This document shows positions 21,533-22,940 of a DNA stretch of 22,940 nt, one piece after another (within the stretch, counting starts at the first letter, position 1; every line of letters begins with the position of its first letter). The notes under the pieces were generated by a model that saw only the letters and a program-made list of their open reading frames with translations, did not search any database and was not told where the DNA came from. This stretch comes from Saccoglossus kowalevskii (Eukaryota; Hemichordata; Enteropneusta; Harrimaniidae). The stretch covers positions 1 through 22,940 of the forward strand of contig NW_003132733.1 in assembly GCF_000003605.2 (NCBI RefSeq). Reading direction: 5' to 3'. The translations under genes and the position numbers were made by a program.

Positions 21533-22219
21533 GTGTTGACCAGTCCCTACTACAGTTTCTGTGTTCACCAGTCTATATTACAGTTTCTGTGTTTACCAGT
21601 CTCTACTACAGTCCCTGTGTCGAACAGTCTTTACCACAGTTTCTGTATTGACCAGTATCTACTACAGTTTCTGTGTTTACCAGTCTCTACTACAGTCCCT
21701 GTGTCGACCAGTCTTTACCACAGTTTCTGTGTTGACCAGTATCTACTACAGTTTCTGTGTTGACAGTATCTACTACAGTTTCTGCGTTGACCCGTGTCTA
21801 CTACAGATCTTGTGTTGACCAGTCTCTACTACAGTCCCTGCGTTGACCAGTCTCTACTACAGTTTCTGTGTTGACGAGTCTCTACTACAGTTTCTGTGTT
21901 GACGTGTCTCTACTACAGTTTCTGTGTTGACCAGTCTCTACTACAGTTTTTGTGTTGACCAGTCTCTACTACAGTTCTTGTGTAGACCAGTCTCTACTAC
22001 AGTTTCTCTGTTGACCAGTCTCTACTACGGTTTCTGTGTTGACCAGTCTCTACTACGGTTTCTATGTTGACCCGTCTTCTGCTACAGTCCCTGTGTTGAC
22101 CAGTCTCTATTACAGTCCCTGTGTTGATCAGTCCCTATACAGTCTCTGTGTTGACGAGTCTCCACTACAGTTTCTGTGTTGGTCAGTATCTACTACAGTT
22201 TCTATGTTGACCAGTCTCT
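21533..22219 (+). repeat. T-D, then P end
   Basis: T (21533-21814) lacks one T-end monomer pair and has GTTGACAGTATC, one base short, near 21760. AGATCT is at 21805, exactly 952 bp after 20853. D (21815 to about 22115) has GACGTGTC, GTAGACC and CCCGTCTTCTGCTAC, which is one base long. It joins a P end (TGATCAGTCCCTATACAG, one base short; GACGAGTCTCCAC; TTGGTCAG). The frame at 22036-22293 spans this mixed stretch and is not a gene. Confidence 0.68.
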
Positions 22220-22880
22220 ACTACGGTTTCTGGTTGACGAGTCTCTACTACAGTTACTGTGTTGACCAGTATGTACTACAGTTTCTGTGTTGACCAGTCT
22301 CTACTGCAGTTTCAGTGTTGATGAGTATCTACTACAGTTTCTGTGTTGACCAGTCTCTACTACGGTTTCTATGTTGACCAGTCTCTACTACAGTTTCTGT
22401 GTTGATCAGTCTCTACTACAGTTTCTGTGTTGACCAGTATGTACTACAGTTTCTGCGTTGACCTGTCTCTACTACAGTTCTTGTGTTGACCAGTCTCTAC
22501 TACAGTCCCTGTGTCGACCAGTCTTTACCACAGTTTCTATGTTGACCACTATCTACTACAGTTTCTGTGTTGACCAGTCTCTACTACAGTTTCTGTGTTG
22601 AGCAGTATGTACTACAGTTTCTGTGTTGAGCAGTCTCTACTGCAGTTTCAGTGTTGACGAGTATCTACTACAGTTTCTGTGTTGACCAGTCTCTACTACG
22701 GTTTCTGTGTTGACCAGTCTCTACTACGCTTTCTGTGTTGATCAGTCTCTACTACAGTTTCTGTGTTGACCAGTATGTACTACAGTTTCTACGTTGACCT
22801 GTCTCTACTACAGGTCTTGTGTTGACCAGTCTCTACTACAGTCCCTCTGTTGACCAGTCTCTACCACAGTTTCTGTGTTG
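22220..22880 (+). repeat. G module paired with 2021-2680
   Basis: This G module repeats 2021-2680 at an offset of exactly 20,199 bp, with three mismatches by eye in about 660 bases. Shared rare marks include the one-base-short CTGGTTGACGAG, GATGAGTATC (22320), GACCACTATC, GAGCAGTC, ACGCTTTC, CTACGTTGACC (22789), AGGTCTTG and CCCTCTGTTG (22843). CTGCAG sites lie at 22304 and 22640. Confidence 0.82.
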
Positions 22881-22940
22881 ACCAGTTTATTACGTACAAT
22901 TTCTTTGTAAACCAATCTCTGCTACAGTTTCTGTGTTGAC
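22881..22940 (+). repeat. divergent monomer and K fragment at right edge
   Basis: The G module breaks off into CCAGTTTATTACGTACAATT, a monomer form found nowhere else in the window and two bases longer than standard. It is followed by TTCTTTGTAAACCAATCTC and CTGCTAC, which is the early part of K. The Q module and the first K monomers are skipped. TACGTA (SnaBI) appears to be unique in the window. Confidence 0.6.

Larger units (their letters stand above)
1..22940 (+). repeat. 28-bp satellite array with higher-order repeats
   Basis: Every stretch read consists of head-to-tail copies of a 28-bp monomer; a clean copy is at 216-243. Its fixed core is TTGACCAGTCTC, TACTACAG and TTTCTGTG. From the first monomer start (19) to the last (22936) there are about 818 periods with a net drift of only +13 bp, so indels are rare. 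No inverted copy and no unique sequence was seen. GTTGAC, a HincII site, occurs in most monomers. The length of 28 is not a multiple of 3, so a frame reads the monomer in three phases over 84 bp. The consensus puts TGA in one phase on this strand and TAG TAG on the other, so no long coding frame is possible. A eukaryotic satellite is inferred; family and species are unknown. Confidence 0.97.

Noticed and set aside
20853-21805. Third example of the 952-bp unit seen at 3481-4433 and 7963-8915
   Set aside because: The spacing between AGATCT sites is the same, but the content differs (D present, G absent, mixed M/P). The equal length is probably coincidence within a 28-bp register.
691-22293. Some thirty short open frames (66-104 codons) with a repeated SLYYSFCV-like peptide
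   Set aside because: They are readings of the 28-bp repeat. The unit is not a multiple of 3, frames overlap in two phases 28 bp apart, starts are GTG, stops are the TGA of the consensus, and no codon-level conservation is visible. No frame exceeds 104 codons.
1-22940. CRISPR array with 28-base repeats
   Set aside because: The period itself is 28 with no spacers between repeats, repeats vary, and no cas-like gene is present.
1-22940. Coding tandem repeat of a structural or surface protein
   Set aside because: A 28-bp period shifts frame every copy and all six frames are closed repeatedly by consensus stops.
1-22940. CENP-B box or telomeric repeat
   Set aside because: I see no match to the CENP-B box core and no TTAGGG-type run. 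Centromere function cannot be claimed from the sequence.
1-22940. Assignment to a named organism or known satellite family
   Set aside because: The sequence offers no unique flank or gene, and I do not recognise the monomer; any name would be a guess.

Overview
The whole window is one uninterrupted satellite (macrosatellite-scale) tandem array. I see no gene, RNA gene, transposon or unique DNA in any part of it. The unit is a 28-bp monomer; a clean copy lies at 216-243. It opens with TTGACCAGTCTC, continues with TACTACAG and closes with TTTCTGTG. About 818 monomers run from end to end, all in the same orientation. The consensus is about 43% GC and pyrimidine-rich on the given strand (18 of 28 bases). 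Length and organisation point to a eukaryotic genome, in heterochromatin, a pericentromere or centromere, a subtelomere or a very large VNTR. The sequence does not reveal the species, and I do not recognise the family.

The monomers are not a random mixture. Diagnostic variants occur in a fixed order and define modules, named here for convenience. Q carries TAGTCC and a 7-8 T run. K carries TGGCCA, GTAAACC, GTTACC, TTGTGACC and CAATTAC. P carries AGTAGACC, CTATTGACC, then TGATCA with CCCTATTAC, then the CTCCAC monomer. M carries TTTCAG, CAGTTTTTAC and CTCTTTTACATTCCC. T carries TTCACC, TTTACC, GTCGAAC, GTATTGACC and GTCGACC and ends on an AGATCT monomer. D carries repeated GACGAG, CCCGTCTCTGCTAC and CTGGGTTGACGAG. 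G carries TATGTAC, CTGCAG, GACGAGTATC, ACGG and TGATCA.

The clearest complete higher-order repeat (HOR) is 17334-19657, ordered Q-K-P-M-T-D-G. It is 2,324 bp, exactly 83 monomers, to the start of the next Q. Elsewhere the order is the same but modules are skipped, repeated or fused. Layout: 1-551 G; 552-2690 near-complete unit; 2691-5226 two shortened P-M-T-G units; 5227-7290 Q-K-P-M-T with a chimeric T/K junction, then P-M-T-D; 7291-10744 a second copy of the shortened units followed by a long G expansion; 10745-12452 a unit whose K module is split by 448 bp; 12453-15160 Q-K-P-M then a P-M tandem; 15161-17333 two T-G chimeras; 17334-19657 the complete unit; 19658-22940 a further unit, rearranged copies and a divergent last monomer.

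Nothing here works as an operon or pathway. The biology visible is the evolution of the array: near-identical copies at offsets of 4,482, 1,514, 954 and 20,199 bp show repeated segmental duplication. Short open frames on the + strand are by-products of the repeat. Module boundaries were placed by eye and are good to about one or two monomers.
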